Shown here piece after piece: positions 42,953 to 51,896 of a stretch of DNA of 64,000 nt. The notes beneath the pieces were generated by a model. That model was not told where the DNA came from, made no database searches, and saw only the letters and a list, made by a program, of their open reading frames with translations. The stretch covers positions 1-64,000 of the forward strand of contig JAIQFY010000013.1 of assembly GCA_020072965.1 (NCBI GenBank), read 5' to 3'. Numbering within the stretch: the stretch's first letter is position 1; each line of letters starts with the position of its first letter. This stretch comes from Terriglobia bacterium (GTDB lineage Bacteria > Acidobacteriota > Terriglobia > JAIQFV01). The position numbers and the translations under genes were made by a program.

Positions 42953-44512
42953 ATGAAATGGATTCTTCGAAGTATTGGCATGCTGTTGGTTCTCTATTTG
43001 GTTGCGCCATTAATGGTCCAGGCTCAATGCCCCGTGGCCCAATTGACCAGCCCAGCGCCCGGGTCCACACTGATTCCGAATCCAGCAACAGGTGCGATTG
43101 ACTTCACGTGGTGCAATGCCAGCGCCGACTACTTTGTGACCATAGAAAGCGTGCCTGGCGCACATGATATTTACTTTGCCTTCACGGGAGGGGCAGGCGG
43201 CGGGGCGGGCCAGAATTTTCTAAACCTTGGTCCCGCATGCAACATACCCACTGCAACGAGCCCTCAGACGGGGTGTATCCCCGCGTTAGGCGAGACCATC
43301 TACTTCACGTTGGATACGGTGAAAAATAAACAGATATTGGGTTCTTTCCAGTACACCTTTACGGCCCCCGGCACGCCAGCAAACCCGGGCGCTGTAATGG
43401 CGGCCCCCACGCCGGGGTCGACACTGACCTCCTCTGAGGTGATCTTTAGTTGGTCGGAGAACCGGGCGACTGAAACCTATCTGCAAGTGGGTTCGACGCT
43501 GGGCGGACAGGAGTTTTATAGTGCGGGGCAAGGGGCCAACGTCTCGACCCAGGTCGTCGGACTGCCGACTGACGGCAGCCCGGTGTTCGCACGGTTGTGG
43601 TCGAGTGTTGGAGGTTCTTGGTCGTCCAACGACTACAACTTTGTGGCCTGCACTGGGTGTACTCCCTCGAAGGCCTTGATGACCACTCCCGCCACCGGCT
43701 CGACCTTGACGACCTCCGAGGTGACCTTCTCGTGGAGCCCCAGCCTGGCCACGCAGTATTATCTCCAGGCGGGGACGGCTCCGGGCGGGCAAGACATCTT
43801 CAGCGCCGGGCTGGGACCTAACCTGTCGGCTCTGGTATCGGGCCTTCCAGTTGGCGGCCAGCCGGTCTATGTGCGCTTGTGGTCAAATGTAAATGGAGCC
43901 TGGCTCTACAACGATTACAGCTATCTGGCTTGCACCGGATGCACCCCCACGACGGCGACCATGTCGAGCCCCGGTCCGGGCACGACGCTGACCTCCACGA
44001 TAGAGACCTTCAACTGGGGCAGCAGCCTGGCATCAGAGCATTACCTGCAGGTAGGGACTACGCCCGGAGGCCAGGAGGTAGCGAGCAAAGGTGAAGGGGC
44101 GAATCTCTCAGATCAAGTGATGGTATTGCCGAACGACGGCAGCAAGGTGTTTGTGCGTTTGTGGTCGAGAGTCGGCAGCGCCTGGCTGTTCAATGATTAT
44201 TCTTACACCGCCTGCGCGGGATGTACCGCTACGACGGCGGCTATGACGAGTCCAGCCCTTGGGACGACCCTGACCTCGACCTCACCGACCTTTACTTGGA
44301 AGACTAGCCTGGCGTCACAGACCTATCTCCAGGTGGGCAGGACACAGGGCGGCCAGGATATTTACAGCGCGGGACAAGGCTTGGGCCTTTCGACCGTGGT
44401 AAACGGAGTTCCGAAGGACGGAAGCGCCATCTTCGTCCGGCTATGGACCAATGTCGGTGGGGCTTGGTTGTTCAATGACTATAACTACAAGGCCTGCACC
44501 GGGTGCCAATAG
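42953..44512 (+). CDS. Secreted protein with four 94-residue repeats ending in Cys-x-Gly-Cys
   Basis: A 519-residue exported protein with a signal peptide (about 1-25, MLLVLYLVAPLMVQAQ). A degenerate first unit (about 25-145) is followed by four tandem repeats of about 94 residues. Each repeat runs from a P-G-S/T-T-L-T-S start through FSWS, YLQVG, GGQ(E/D)-x-(Y/F)SAGQG, VxVRLWSxVGGxWLFNDYxY to an ACTGC end (once ACAGC). The repeated Trp and paired Cys suggest a string of small beta domains stabilised by disulfides. I recognise no named family or enzymatic motif. A surface or matrix role is inferred. It has its own promoter region and a terminator at 44591. Confidence 0.8.
   Translation: MKWILRSIGMLLVLYLVAPLMVQAQCPVAQLTSPAPGSTLIPNPATGAIDFTWCNASADYFVTIESVPGAHDIYFAFTGGAGGGAGQNFLNLGPACNIPTATSPQTGCIPALGETIYFTLDTVKNKQILGSFQYTFTAPGTPANPGAVMAAPTPGSTLTSSEVIFSWSENRATETYLQVGSTLGGQEFYSAGQGANVSTQVVGLPTDGSPVFARLWSSVGGSWSSNDYNFVACTGCTPSKALMTTPATGSTLTTSEVTFSWSPSLATQYYLQAGTAPGGQDIFSAGLGPNLSALVSGLPVGGQPVYVRLWSNVNGAWLYNDYSYLACTGCTPTTATMSSPGPGTTLTSTIETFNWGSSLASEHYLQVGTTPGGQEVASKGEGANLSDQVMVLPNDGSKVFVRLWSRVGSAWLFNDYSYTACAGCTATTAAMTSPALGTTLTSTSPTFTWKTSLASQTYLQVGRTQGGQDIYSAGQGLGLSTVVNGVPKDGSAIFVRLWTNVGGAWLFNDYNYKACTGCQ
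43396..44512 (+). repeat. Four in-frame tandem repeats of about 282 bases
   Basis: Unit starts are marked by the recurring G-S/T-T-L-T-S codons near 43411, 43693, 43973 and 44258, giving a period of about 282 bases (94 codons). Copies differ at many synonymous and some coding positions, so the duplication is not recent. Confidence 0.8.
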
Positions 44513-45310
44513 AGACACTCGGGTCGATTGATCTCGTCAAATCGATCCATCAGTAGTAAACCCTGAGCAGCAATCTCTGGGCACCGAAATAGCCCCGGGA
44601 CTTCGGAAGTAGATTCCGAAATCCCGGGGCTCTCTTGTTTTATCAACCTAATCGAGTTGGTCGGTTCAATCATTTGATTGAGCCAATCTGTATCTGCTGT
44701 CTCGTTTGACGTCTCCTGGCGGTATATCTGACCTTCGTGGTTCACCACTTTATTCTTTCAAGCGTGATTAACCTGTATACCGAATTGGAAGATCCAGAAA
44801 AATGATCCGAAGGATTGCAGGAAAGATCGAAAGAGATCGCTTCTCTCTCCCCCCGAGACGGGACCAATCCCTTGCGTCCGTCGATTGCGGGAATTGGTCC
44901 AGGGTGGGGCCTTGTGCGTCGCTCCAAATTCGGAAACTGTGATTGAGGTATGCAGGGGAATGGCAAACGCGGAGGCCACGATCTGGGATGACTGCAACAG
45001 AGTCTCTCGAACGCTGAAAGCGGACAGACCGGCGATGGGCCACGGCAGCATAGCGAAATATCAGTCGTATGCGATCACTTGGAACCAGCATGTTTCAGTT
45101 CTATCAGGGATCAGGGATCCTCAGTCGAACGGGGTGCGGGAGAGTCGGCTGACGTCTTCTGGGCGAAGGATTGTAGTGTGGCGACTCGTCTCGATTAAGC
45201 TTGACGTCAGCAGTAACACATAGAAAATTCAGTGTTTGAAAACACAGTCTTGGGGTGTAGTATTCATATGTGGTTGCATCTAAGAAAATCTATCCCTTCC
45301 AATCAAAAAT
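44513..45310. other. Intergenic region after the repeat protein
   Basis: 798 bases. It contains the terminator at 44591-44641, a second small hairpin (GGTTCAATCA/GATTGAGCC, about 44664-44685) and then about 600 bases in which I see no supported gene. The frame 44885-45223 has no ribosome site or recognisable sequence. Confidence 0.5.
44591..44641 (+). terminator. Intrinsic terminator of the repeat protein gene
   Basis: AGCCCCGGGA (44591-44600) pairs with TCCCGGGGCT (44622-44631), and the inner stem TTCGGAA/TTCCGAA (44602-44608 with 44614-44620) extends it. The T-rich tail TCTCTTGTTTT follows. Confidence 0.85.
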
Positions 45311-48256
45311 ATGAACCTGTCAAATCAAAAGCGTTTCGGTATCAATACGTCTTTCGGTCGGATTGCGCTGGGAATTCTCCTTCTTTTATCTCCAATGGGG
45401 GCCCGGCTGCTGACCGCGGCGAACAGAAGTAGCCATGTGAACACCTTGACGGCATCTCCTTATCGTACCGTCTCAAGTCTGAATTCGGTTCCAGCCGCTG
45501 AATTCGATAGGGAAGGCAAGTTCAATGGGACTGTTGCCAACTCCGCCTCCGACCATCCTTCAATCCTTCAGAGCGGTGGTACCCGCACCTCTCAGTATGC
45601 AGTGAAATTCGCAGCAGGATTGATTGCGGGCCCTGTTGCGGCGGCCGGCTTTATTGGCAAAGGCGAAGCTCTCCTTCCTGCCACAAACCCTTCGGGCCCC
45701 AATAGCGCGCTCTCGCTGGATGAATTCTCTGCTTGCCCAACAATCATAATACAGCCAGCCACACTGCCGAACGCCCTGGTGGGTGTGCCTTTCAGCCAGA
45801 CGCTCATTGCCAGTGGTGGAGCATCTCCATACAGTTTTGCAGCCGCTCCCGGGGCCCTTCCCACTTGGTTGAGCCTTTCTTCCAACGGTACGCTTTCAGG
45901 GTCGCCTACCGCGACGGGCCTTTTTTCTTTTACGGTAACCGCAACAGACGCAAATAACTGCACGGGAACCATGCAGTACACAATGTCGATTAACTGTCCG
46001 GCAATCTCGCTGTCACCGGACACACTTCCAAATGGTGTCGTGGGAGCGGCCTATAGCCAGTCGATTTCAATCAGTGGTTCAACCTCCTTCACTTTTTCTG
46101 TCCCGCCGGGAGGGATGCCGCCCGGATTGACGCTCTCGCCCACTGGTACCGTTTCGGGCACACCGACTGCAGCGGGTACTTTTCCTTTTACGGTCACGGC
46201 TACTGGCCCGAACAATTGCGGCGGCAGTAAGATTTACACCCTGATTGTGACCACTGCGGTGTGTTCCCCGGTGACCCTGTCGCCCGGAACATTGCCAGGA
46301 GGTGTGGTGGGGACAGCATACAACCAGGCGATTACCGCAAGCGGGTCTTCAACGTATACCTTTTCCATCACTGTGGGCAGTGTGCCGCAGGGACTGGCGC
46401 TCACGCCCTTCGGTGCCCTTATAGGGACGCCGACGAAACCCGGCGCATCCTCTTTCACGGTGACAGCGACGGCCGCGAATGGCTGCACCGGCACCAACGC
46501 GTACACGATCAATGTGAACCCGTCCGGGTGTCCAGCCGTTACTTTCTTGCCGACTGCGCTCCCTGCAGGCACCGTCGACACGCCCTACAACCAAAACATC
46601 TCGGCCAGCGGAGATCCCTTACCCTCTACCTATTCGGTGACAGCCGGGGCCTTGCCTTCAGGTTTGACACTCTTCCCGGTCGGTGCTCTTACTGGAATCC
46701 CAACGACAGCCGGGACATTTTCATTCACTGTCACGCTGACGGATATAAATGGGTGTGCAGCGAGCCAGAACTATTCACTCACCATTTCAGGGTCCACGAA
46801 CTCACACTTTCAACTGGATCTTTTTCTGCCCCAGGGAGGGGCTGCCACTACTTCAACGATCGGAAGCTCCGGGATTGTTCAGGCAGGGTACGCAACGGTC
46901 ACCATGAATTCGGGGGTTTCAACCGACGGTACAGCCGTTTTCAGCTCCAGCTCCAATGGTCTCGTTGTCACCGAGGCTGGCGTACCCGCTTCGCCGCCGA
47001 CCACGCATGCCAAAATATTCATCGACTTTCGCAGCGGCGTTCCCGCCAAAGCCGCGCGGCTCAATACAGGCACCATTAACATCAACACCGGCTTTGCCCT
47101 CGTGAACCGAGGCGCGGGTCCGGCGCATGTTACTTACACCTTGAGGGATTCCACCGGCGCCACACTTATTGCCACCGGAAGCAGTACCCTGGTTAAAGAC
47201 GCTCACGATGCCCGCTTCATCGACCAAATCCAGCAAATTGCGCCGAGCTTTGCGGTGCCCGGGAATTTCAGCACCACCACTCAGTTCGGCTCGCTTGAAA
47301 TTCAAAGCGATCAGCCTCTATCAATTCTGGCGCTGCGGTTGACCGGTAATCAACGTGGCGACACCCTGCTGACCACCACTCCCATCGCCGATCTTGCAAA
47401 ACCGCTTTCCAGTAATGCGCTCTACTTCCCCCAGGTGGTCGACGGGGGAGGCTATCAGACGACCTTTATTCTGCTGAATACCTCGGTGGGGACCGAGACA
47501 GGGGCCTTGAGCCTGTTCAACGACTCGGGCTTACCCCTTAGCGTCAAGCAGGTCGGTGGAGCGTCCACCTCATCGTTCCGCTACAGCATTCCGCCTGGCG
47601 GGGTATTCCTCCTGGAGACCGATGGCTCTCCGGTGAATGTCGGCGCCGGCTCGGTACAGGTAATACCCGATCAAGGTACCTCATCACCCGTGGGTGCCGG
47701 GGTGTTCCGGTTCACCCAGAATGGCATTGTCGTCACCGAGTCGGGCATTCCGGCAGCCAACCCCACGACTCATGCCCGCATTTATGTCGACAAGTCAGGC
47801 GGCCACGACACGGGACTTGCGCTCGCTGCTCCCAACAGCGATCCCGTCAGTGTTGTTGTGAGTGCTTTTCAATCCGATGGTAAGACGGCTTTGGGGACAA
47901 GTGCGGGTCCCGTCCCGCTGAGCGGCAAGGGACACACCGCCAAATTCGTGGGGGAGATGGTTTCTGGCTTACCCAGCGGGTTCACCGGGGTTTTAGATAT
48001 CACCTCGGCCTCTCCATTTGTCGCGCTGACTCTGCGTTTGCTCGACAACAGACGCGATACCCTGTTAACGACCTTCCCCATTGCTGATTACAGCCAACCG
48101 GCAGTTGCGCCGCTTGTCTTTCCGCACATCGTGGACGGGGGAGGATATCTCACGCAGTTTATCCTCTTGGATACAGGAGTTGCAGCCAATACAACGCTGA
48201 GCTTCTTTGGCGATAGCGGTTCACCCTTGGCAGTAGGAAAGTCAGTAAGAAGATAA
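45311..48256 (+). CDS. Large secreted protein with four He_PIG-type Ig domains and a duplicated C-terminal module
   Basis: A 981-residue exported protein. The signal peptide (about 1-38, RIALGILLLLSPMGARLLTA) is followed by a low-complexity region (to about 138). Four putative-Ig (He_PIG) domains come next (about 140-495), each with the pattern LPNGVVGxxYSQ, PPGLTLSPTGTVSGTPT and AGTFPFTVTAT. The C-terminal half holds two related modules starting near 535 and 790. Both contain V-V-T-E-x-G-(V/I)-P-A and TTHA(K/R)I(F/Y)(I/V)D followed by DTLLTT-(T/F)-PIAD. This module type is one I associate with acidobacterial surface proteins. The protein ends soon after the second module without a sorting signal. 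Adhesive or matrix function is inferred. Confidence 0.82.
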   Translation: MNLSNQKRFGINTSFGRIALGILLLLSPMGARLLTAANRSSHVNTLTASPYRTVSSLNSVPAAEFDREGKFNGTVANSASDHPSILQSGGTRTSQYAVKFAAGLIAGPVAAAGFIGKGEALLPATNPSGPNSALSLDEFSACPTIIIQPATLPNALVGVPFSQTLIASGGASPYSFAAAPGALPTWLSLSSNGTLSGSPTATGLFSFTVTATDANNCTGTMQYTMSINCPAISLSPDTLPNGVVGAAYSQSISISGSTSFTFSVPPGGMPPGLTLSPTGTVSGTPTAAGTFPFTVTATGPNNCGGSKIYTLIVTTAVCSPVTLSPGTLPGGVVGTAYNQAITASGSSTYTFSITVGSVPQGLALTPFGALIGTPTKPGASSFTVTATAANGCTGTNAYTINVNPSGCPAVTFLPTALPAGTVDTPYNQNISASGDPLPSTYSVTAGALPSGLTLFPVGALTGIPTTAGTFSFTVTLTDINGCAASQNYSLTISGSTNSHFQLDLFLPQGGAATTSTIGSSGIVQAGYATVTMNSGVSTDGTAVFSSSSNGLVVTEAGVPASPPTTHAKIFIDFRSGVPAKAARLNTGTININTGFALVNRGAGPAHVTYTLRDSTGATLIATGSSTLVKDAHDARFIDQIQQIAPSFAVPGNFSTTTQFGSLEIQSDQPLSILALRLTGNQRGDTLLTTTPIADLAKPLSSNALYFPQVVDGGGYQTTFILLNTSVGTETGALSLFNDSGLPLSVKQVGGASTSSFRYSIPPGGVFLLETDGSPVNVGAGSVQVIPDQGTSSPVGAGVFRFTQNGIVVTESGIPAANPTTHARIYVDKSGGHDTGLALAAPNSDPVSVVVSAFQSDGKTALGTSAGPVPLSGKGHTAKFVGEMVSGLPSGFTGVLDITSASPFVALTLRLLDNRRDTLLTTFPIADYSQPAVAPLVFPHIVDGGGYLTQFILLDTGVAANTTLSFFGDSGSPLAVGKSVRR

Positions 48257-48676
48257 TCAGAACATTAAAGCAGCATTCCATGGAGCATCTAAAATGTGCG
48301 ATCGGTCTCTTTTGGCCCCGAAAATGAAGGAGGGTGAAAAAGTTCCTTCCCAGTTTGAGGAACTATTGGTGCTGTTTTCCGGGCTGAGGAGAAGAAAGCC
48401 TAAAGACGTTCCTCCCTCTTCGGGGATTTCAAATACCGACTTCTCCGAGAAGGGCAAGAGGACTGATGGATCGCATTGACTCAGTACCTTCCTCCAACAA
48501 GACAACACGGCCGACATTAGAATGACACAATTTTCGGCTATTAGTCATGCGGGGGATTTGATACGTTCACTTTTGGAGAGAGAGCACTTTCCCCCGCCTC
48601 TTGCGGCGCTTGATTTTCGGCTGTCCTTCGTTTAGGACCTGCAGGGTCGAGCCAACCATTGAGGGTCGGCGATCAC
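48257..48676. other. Intergenic region before the antiterminator gene
   Basis: 420 bases. A 61-codon frame at 48294-48479 (MCDRSLLAPKMKEGEKVPSQ) has no ribosome site and no recognisable relatives; I do not call it. No terminator for the preceding gene and no ops/JUMPstart-like sequence was found. Confidence 0.4.
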
Positions 48677-49183
48677 ATGAATGAATCCAATCACCCTGCC
48701 TGGTATGCCGTTTGGACCGCAAGCCGCCACGAAAAGGTGGTGAACCTCGAGTTGTCAAAGAAGAAACTGGAGACTTTCCTGCCGCTCATGAAAGTCCTCA
48801 GCCAATGGAAGGACCGACGCAAGTTTATCGAAAAGCCGCTTTTCCCTGGCTATCTATTCGTGCACGCCACCATGGAGCATCGTCTCGCCATCCTGAAGAC
48901 GGCCGGGGTGGTTCAAATCGTGGGAATCAAGAACGTCCCTGAGCCAATTCCAGATCAGCAGATTGAAAACATCCAGATTCTTTTGCGGTCGGACTTGAAA
49001 TATGACCCGCATCCCTCTCTAACCGTCGGTCAACATGTGCGTGTAAGAACAGGAGCCTTGCAGGGTTGTGAAGGGATCCTCATGCGAAAGAAGAATCTCT
49101 CGACGCTGGTGCTCTCGATTGAGTTATTACAACAGGCCGTAGCGGTGGAGGTGGATGCCTTAAACGTTGAGCCGCTTCACTAA
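48677..49183 (+). CDS. NusG-paralogue transcription antiterminator (UpxY/RfaH/LoaP-like)
   Basis: A 168-residue protein of NusG plan. NGN domain (about 7-105, AWYAVWTASRHEKVVNLELS, then EKPLFPGYLFVHATMEHRLA) and a C-terminal KOW domain (about 115-165, VGQHVRVRTGALQGCEGILM). Paralogues of this kind bind elongating RNA polymerase and allow full transcription of long polysaccharide operons. Being the first gene of the exopolysaccharide cluster fits. ATG at 48677 starts the conserved part; a TTG at 48659 is possible. The recruitment signal it reads is unknown. Confidence 0.88.
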   Translation: MNESNHPAWYAVWTASRHEKVVNLELSKKKLETFLPLMKVLSQWKDRRKFIEKPLFPGYLFVHATMEHRLAILKTAGVVQIVGIKNVPEPIPDQQIENIQILLRSDLKYDPHPSLTVGQHVRVRTGALQGCEGILMRKKNLSTLVLSIELLQQAVAVEVDALNVEPLH

Positions 49184-50297
49184 CGGCCCAAACAATTGCA
49201 TTTCGACCGGATAAGGCTGTGCCGGGAGCGATGAATATACACTCTCCTTTCAGGCCATTTGTTGCGCCAGACCTTTTGCGTCAGCTCCTCTATATGAAGA
49301 GGCTCTGCCTTATTGAAAATGACGGACGAAAGGGGATATGCAAGAAATACCGTTTGTGTCTAAATTGGGAAAAGCGTACAATTTTAAGCAGTCGGCCCGT
49401 TTTATGCACTAAGCATGAAGACTCCATTTTGTTGGGTTAGAAGGGCCGGAAGTGGTTGCTGTTGTTCGCTTTGCAAGGCGATACTTGTTGTTGAATTTGT
49501 ATGACCCTTTAGGCCCGGAGCACTCGAACCTGCCGGACAGGTTGGCTGGACACCATCATTTAGGGGGGGATCCCTTTAAAGCATCTGGCTATTCACCGAG
49601 TGCGCTGGTCTATAATCTCAAAATAACGTGTCGTTTCATGGGTTGTTCAATTGATCCTTCTCCCCTTTGAACTGACACGGGACGGACCTTTGAGGCAAGT
49701 GGGTTGGACGGACGCTCCAACGGGGTAAGGCCTCATCGATCTCGAAGATGGGGCTCAGCGAATGTCTGAAGTGAGATGAAAGCGTTTTATTTCGACGCGT
49801 GCGCTATCGGGACTTGCAATCGCATTAGGTTCTGTGATCGATCATGTAGGTTGATGCCTTCATCCGTTTCGAATACCTGCAGGGAAGAAGAGAAAGCTCA
49901 TAATCGCTGGTAATGAAAAGGCAGTTTTTGGGTGACTCGGCTTGATGGGTGATCAGTTGTGCATGTCTCAATCGAGTGGCGAAAGGCCTGGGATTTATTG
50001 GTTTTACAGAATCAGGCATTATCATAATAGAGGCGAATTCCTCAGCCCTTTATTGGGCGTCTTTCCCTTTCGTTTTTGCCACGGTCCTGCTTCAGTCAAG
50101 GTCACGGTTGAGCATTTGCACGTCCTCCGATAGTTCCATCATCCGAATTAAACCTGCGTTTATCACTTTCAAGGGCGAGTGTATGTCCGCGATTCGAGGA
50201 AATTGGGCGAGCGGCGGGACAGATGGGTTCAATCCCGTTCCCGTTTTGGTGTGCTGGTAGCTCTCGAAAGGTAGGTTTCCCGGACCTTAGGTTTGGG

Positions 50298-50338
50298 GGT
50301 CGGAGGGTTCTGGGGTTTAGCGGTCGGAGGGTTCTGGG
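50298..50338 (+). repeat. Two 17-base direct repeats, 24-base period
   Basis: GGTCGGAGGGTTCTGGG occurs exactly at 50298-50314 and 50322-50338, separated by GTTTAGC. Flanking sequence (GGACCTTAGGTTTGGG) is loosely related. The style resembles the repeat arms around the S23/IVP genes, but no inverted partner arm was found. Confidence 0.6.
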
Positions 50339-50625
50339 TTTTCTGGCACGAGGACCGATGCGCGAAATGTTGCCGCCAAGGTTGGTCCCGAAGCTCTCGT
50401 CGAGACCCATTGCAGGCGCTCCGTCTTCGGCTCGAGTGAGGAGCCTTGTTACCGGTCGTTTGTGACTGAGGGGGCGAAGCTATGAAAGGGGAGTCTGTGG
50501 GGTCGCTCGATTTATCTCGACTCGGCTGTTCTTGTCTTATAGGAAGAGATAAACCAAGCAGGCGAAGGAACGGAATAATCGAACAGACGATGGAAGAATC
50601 AGTTTGAATGGAACCGTGTTTTCCC

Positions 50626-50655
50626 TTGACTTTATGTATTCGCAGAGATTAGCAT
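50626..50655 (+). promoter_or_regulatory. Sigma-70-type promoter candidate for the FecR-domain gene
   Basis: TTGACT (50626-50631), an 18-base spacer, TAGCAT (50650-50655), in locally AT-rich DNA 40 bases before the start codon. GGAGGAGG at 50682-50689 is a strong ribosome site. Confidence 0.45.
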
Positions 50656-50695
50656 AAATTAAGTATTGGAGCCGTTTGCTTGGAGGAGGCGCTGC

Positions 50696-51451
50696 ATGAA
50701 CCCCCATGTAACTAAAAAGCATTGGTTCGCGAAAATGACCATCGTCCTGCTCGTTTTCTCAATCAACTGTTTTTATGTTCCGACGACACCCCTGTATGCT
50801 GCGGCGACACCCATTGGACAAATGGTTGTCAGCGGGACTGCTTCCCCGACAAAAGCGGAGTCCACCGTTTTCAATGGAGATGTCGTCAGTACGAGTCCGG
50901 GTCAAGCCGTTGCCATCACGCTGAAGAACGCGGGACTGCTCAATGTCGCGGGCTCTTCTCAGGTTCGCCTGGAACAGGACAGCGGTAATTACAAGGTGGA
51001 GTTGACCCGCGGTGAAGTTTTGTTTTCTTCACCAAAGCTGAGTCATGAGGGTCTGAAGATTCGGGTTTCTGGTGTGGAGATATCCATCCCAGCAGCGAGC
51101 GCGGCCAGAGGAAAGGTATTGAGCACGCCCGAGTATATCCTGGTGAGTTCGCTTTCTGGCGACGTCCAGGTGGCCAGCAATGGTCGGTCCTATGCAGTGA
51201 GCGAGGGGGATTCCAGCATGATTCCAATCGCTGCGGTTTCGAATGGTGGTTCAACGGACCAGAAGCCGGACAACGTGACGTCGAAAAACAAGAAAAATGC
51301 CGGGACGGGGACAGGCGCCCCTGCCGGAAGCAATGGATTCTTTGGATTGGGTGCGGCTGCGACTGCTGCCATCGTCGTGGGGATCGGGGTCGGCGCAGGA
51401 GTCATCATTTGGCAGGCCACGAAGAGCGAAAGCAGCCCGTCCCGCCCATAG
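50696..51451 (+). CDS. FecR-domain secreted protein
   Basis: A 251-residue protein with an N-terminal signal/anchor (about 10-38, MTIVLLVFSINCFYVPTTPL), a FecR-like beta domain (about 55-165: DVVSTSPGQAVAITLKNAGL and YKVELTRGEVLFSSPK), a Ser/Gly/Asn-rich linker, and a C-terminal glycine-rich transmembrane helix (about 210-236, AAATAAIVVGIGVGAGVIIW). FecR-domain proteins are common at the head of exopolysaccharide and exosortase clusters. It probably sits in the periplasm, tethered at the inner membrane. ATG at 50696 is fixed by GGAGGAGG. Confidence 0.8.
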   Translation: MNPHVTKKHWFAKMTIVLLVFSINCFYVPTTPLYAAATPIGQMVVSGTASPTKAESTVFNGDVVSTSPGQAVAITLKNAGLLNVAGSSQVRLEQDSGNYKVELTRGEVLFSSPKLSHEGLKIRVSGVEISIPAASAARGKVLSTPEYILVSSLSGDVQVASNGRSYAVSEGDSSMIPIAAVSNGGSTDQKPDNVTSKNKKNAGTGTGAPAGSNGFFGLGAAATAAIVVGIGVGAGVIIWQATKSESSPSRP

Positions 51452-51896
51452 CCAATTATGTTGCAGGTGCGTCATTCGGCAATGAGGAGTCTGCGACGCA
51501 GAATCACGTAATTTCGAATCGGGCTATTCGGCCGAAGGTCCGTCGGCTTTATGGCAGATTGGTTGAGTCTAGTCGGTTACGGTGGTCGTAATTCCGTATT
51601 CCCCTTCCAAAATTTAGCAGCATCTGCTACTCCTTCAAACGTCCCCCGATTAGAATGAATCAATCTCTGGCGGTGTCCCTGGTCTCCGCGGTTATTTCGT
51701 TTGATCGCTCTATCACCATGTTTTTGAAGATTCCTCTTCTCAGCTATTCTGTCGCGGTTGACCAAAAAGCCCCTGCCGACTGAACCGATCGGCTATAAAG
51801 CCGGCGGACCTTCGGCCGAATCCGCCACAAACCCGGCGGACGCAAGCGCAGATCGAACAGAATGAACAGACTGACTTACCCGGAAAGTTGAAACCT
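51452..51896. other. Intergenic repeat-bounded element before the export gene
   Basis: 445 bases. A copy of TTCGGCCGAAGGTCCGTCGG (from 51527) and an inverted copy, CCGGCGGACCTTCGGCCGAA (51801-51820), bound about 250 bases in which no gene is seen. The flanks of both copies also match in inverted orientation (CTATAAAGCC and its complement). This looks like another gene-less repeat element of the family around the second S23/IVP gene. Confidence 0.5.

Larger units (their letters stand above)
49184..50695 (+). other. 1.5-kb apparently non-coding stretch in the exopolysaccharide cluster
   Basis: No open frame here has both a ribosome site and protein-like sequence; the longest (49219-49440, 49452-49670, 49942-50133, 49949-50260 and 50223-50465) look like chance. 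It holds a 24-base-period duplication at 50298-50338 and a likely sigma-70 promoter at 50626-50655. It could be a long leader for the antiterminator, a decayed gene region, or inserted DNA. Confidence 0.5.

Noticed and set aside
44885-45223. 112-codon frame between the repeat protein and the He_PIG protein
   Set aside because: No ribosome site, odd composition and no recognisable relatives.
51577-51765. 62-codon minus-strand frame inside the repeat-bounded element, as a decayed S23 gene
   Set aside because: None of the S23 signature residues can be seen in any frame.
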